DNA from: Heligmosomoides polygyrus polygyrus
Lineage: Eukaryota; Nematoda; Chromadorea; Rhabditida; Heligmosomidae
Length of the DNA: 64,000 nucleotides
Assembly (NCBI GenBank): GCA_947396885.1
Contig: OX377202.1
Location: forward strand, 26,387,934-26,451,933
Direction: 5' to 3'
Positions 63,976 to 64,000 of the stretch are shown piece by piece (the first letter of the stretch is position 1; each line of letters starts with the position of its first letter). A model generated the notes under the pieces. The model did no database searches, had not been told where the DNA came from, and saw only the letters and a program-made list of their open reading frames with translations. Both the position numbers and the translations under genes were made by a program.

Positions 63976-64000
63976 AGGCTCGTGGTAAGGTTCCTGTGTG

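Noticed and set aside
1..64000. Bacterial-style operons or ribosome-binding sites
   Set aside because: Splice signals, U6 snRNA, SINEs and mariners show a metazoan genome.

Overview
This window looks like transposon-rich intergenic and intronic DNA from a strongylid (hookworm-like) nematode. The basis is two nematode-type U6 snRNA genes, host exons bounded by short TTTCAG/TTTTAG 3' splice sites, and a load of mariner and RTE elements of the kind known from Ancylostoma (mariner 'bandit' and RTE 'dingo' are comparators only; no search was run). A 200-base run of N marks an assembly gap at 36959-37158. The species assignment is inference.

Layout. 1-1.7 kb: a tRNA-derived SINE. 1.7-11.2 kb: one mariner (1717-11235, TA duplication on both sides) split by an RTE retrotransposon (1841-4930) and a 5.2-kb long-inverted-repeat element (5203-10360, TTA duplication). 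11.8-14.6 kb: two U6 genes with matching promoters in a tandem duplication, plus a third inverted flank fragment. 14.6-19.3 kb: a CR1-like LINE end, a DD34D mariner and a DD37D (maT-like) element. 19.5-27.4 kb: minus-strand exons of an NSE2/MMS21-type SUMO ligase, with SINEs, a mariner and inverted repeats in the introns. 28-37 kb: fold-back elements, mariners (one 1280-bp copy nearly intact) and a candidate exon. 38.1-40.2 kb: two phase-matched plus-strand terminal exons of a host gene whose intron holds a mariner interrupted by a SINE.

43.4-45.3 kb: a Penelope-like (GIY-YIG) remnant carrying a palindromic TTA-flanked MITE, all within a larger inverted repeat. 46.4-49.6 kb: a second such MITE, a mariner-derived repeat arm, a piggyBac-like TTAA element and perfect palindromes. 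49.9-51.6 kb: a GC-rich, intronless, frameshifted reading frame unlike any transposase here, the best candidate for something undescribed (possibly an endogenous viral element). 52.5-56.3 kb: a second RTE copy inside another inverted repeat. 56.9-59.4 kb: a DDE transposase remnant, possible minus-strand host exons and an RTE tail. 59.5-63.9 kb: a 943-bp near-palindrome and further fold-backs.

Host genes are few: U6 (two), the NSE2-like gene, the 38-40 kb gene, and candidate exons at 29.8 and 58 kb. Almost everything else is mobile DNA at different stages of decay. Nested insertions and target-site duplications give the relative order of several events. No transposase or reverse transcriptase here is fully intact.
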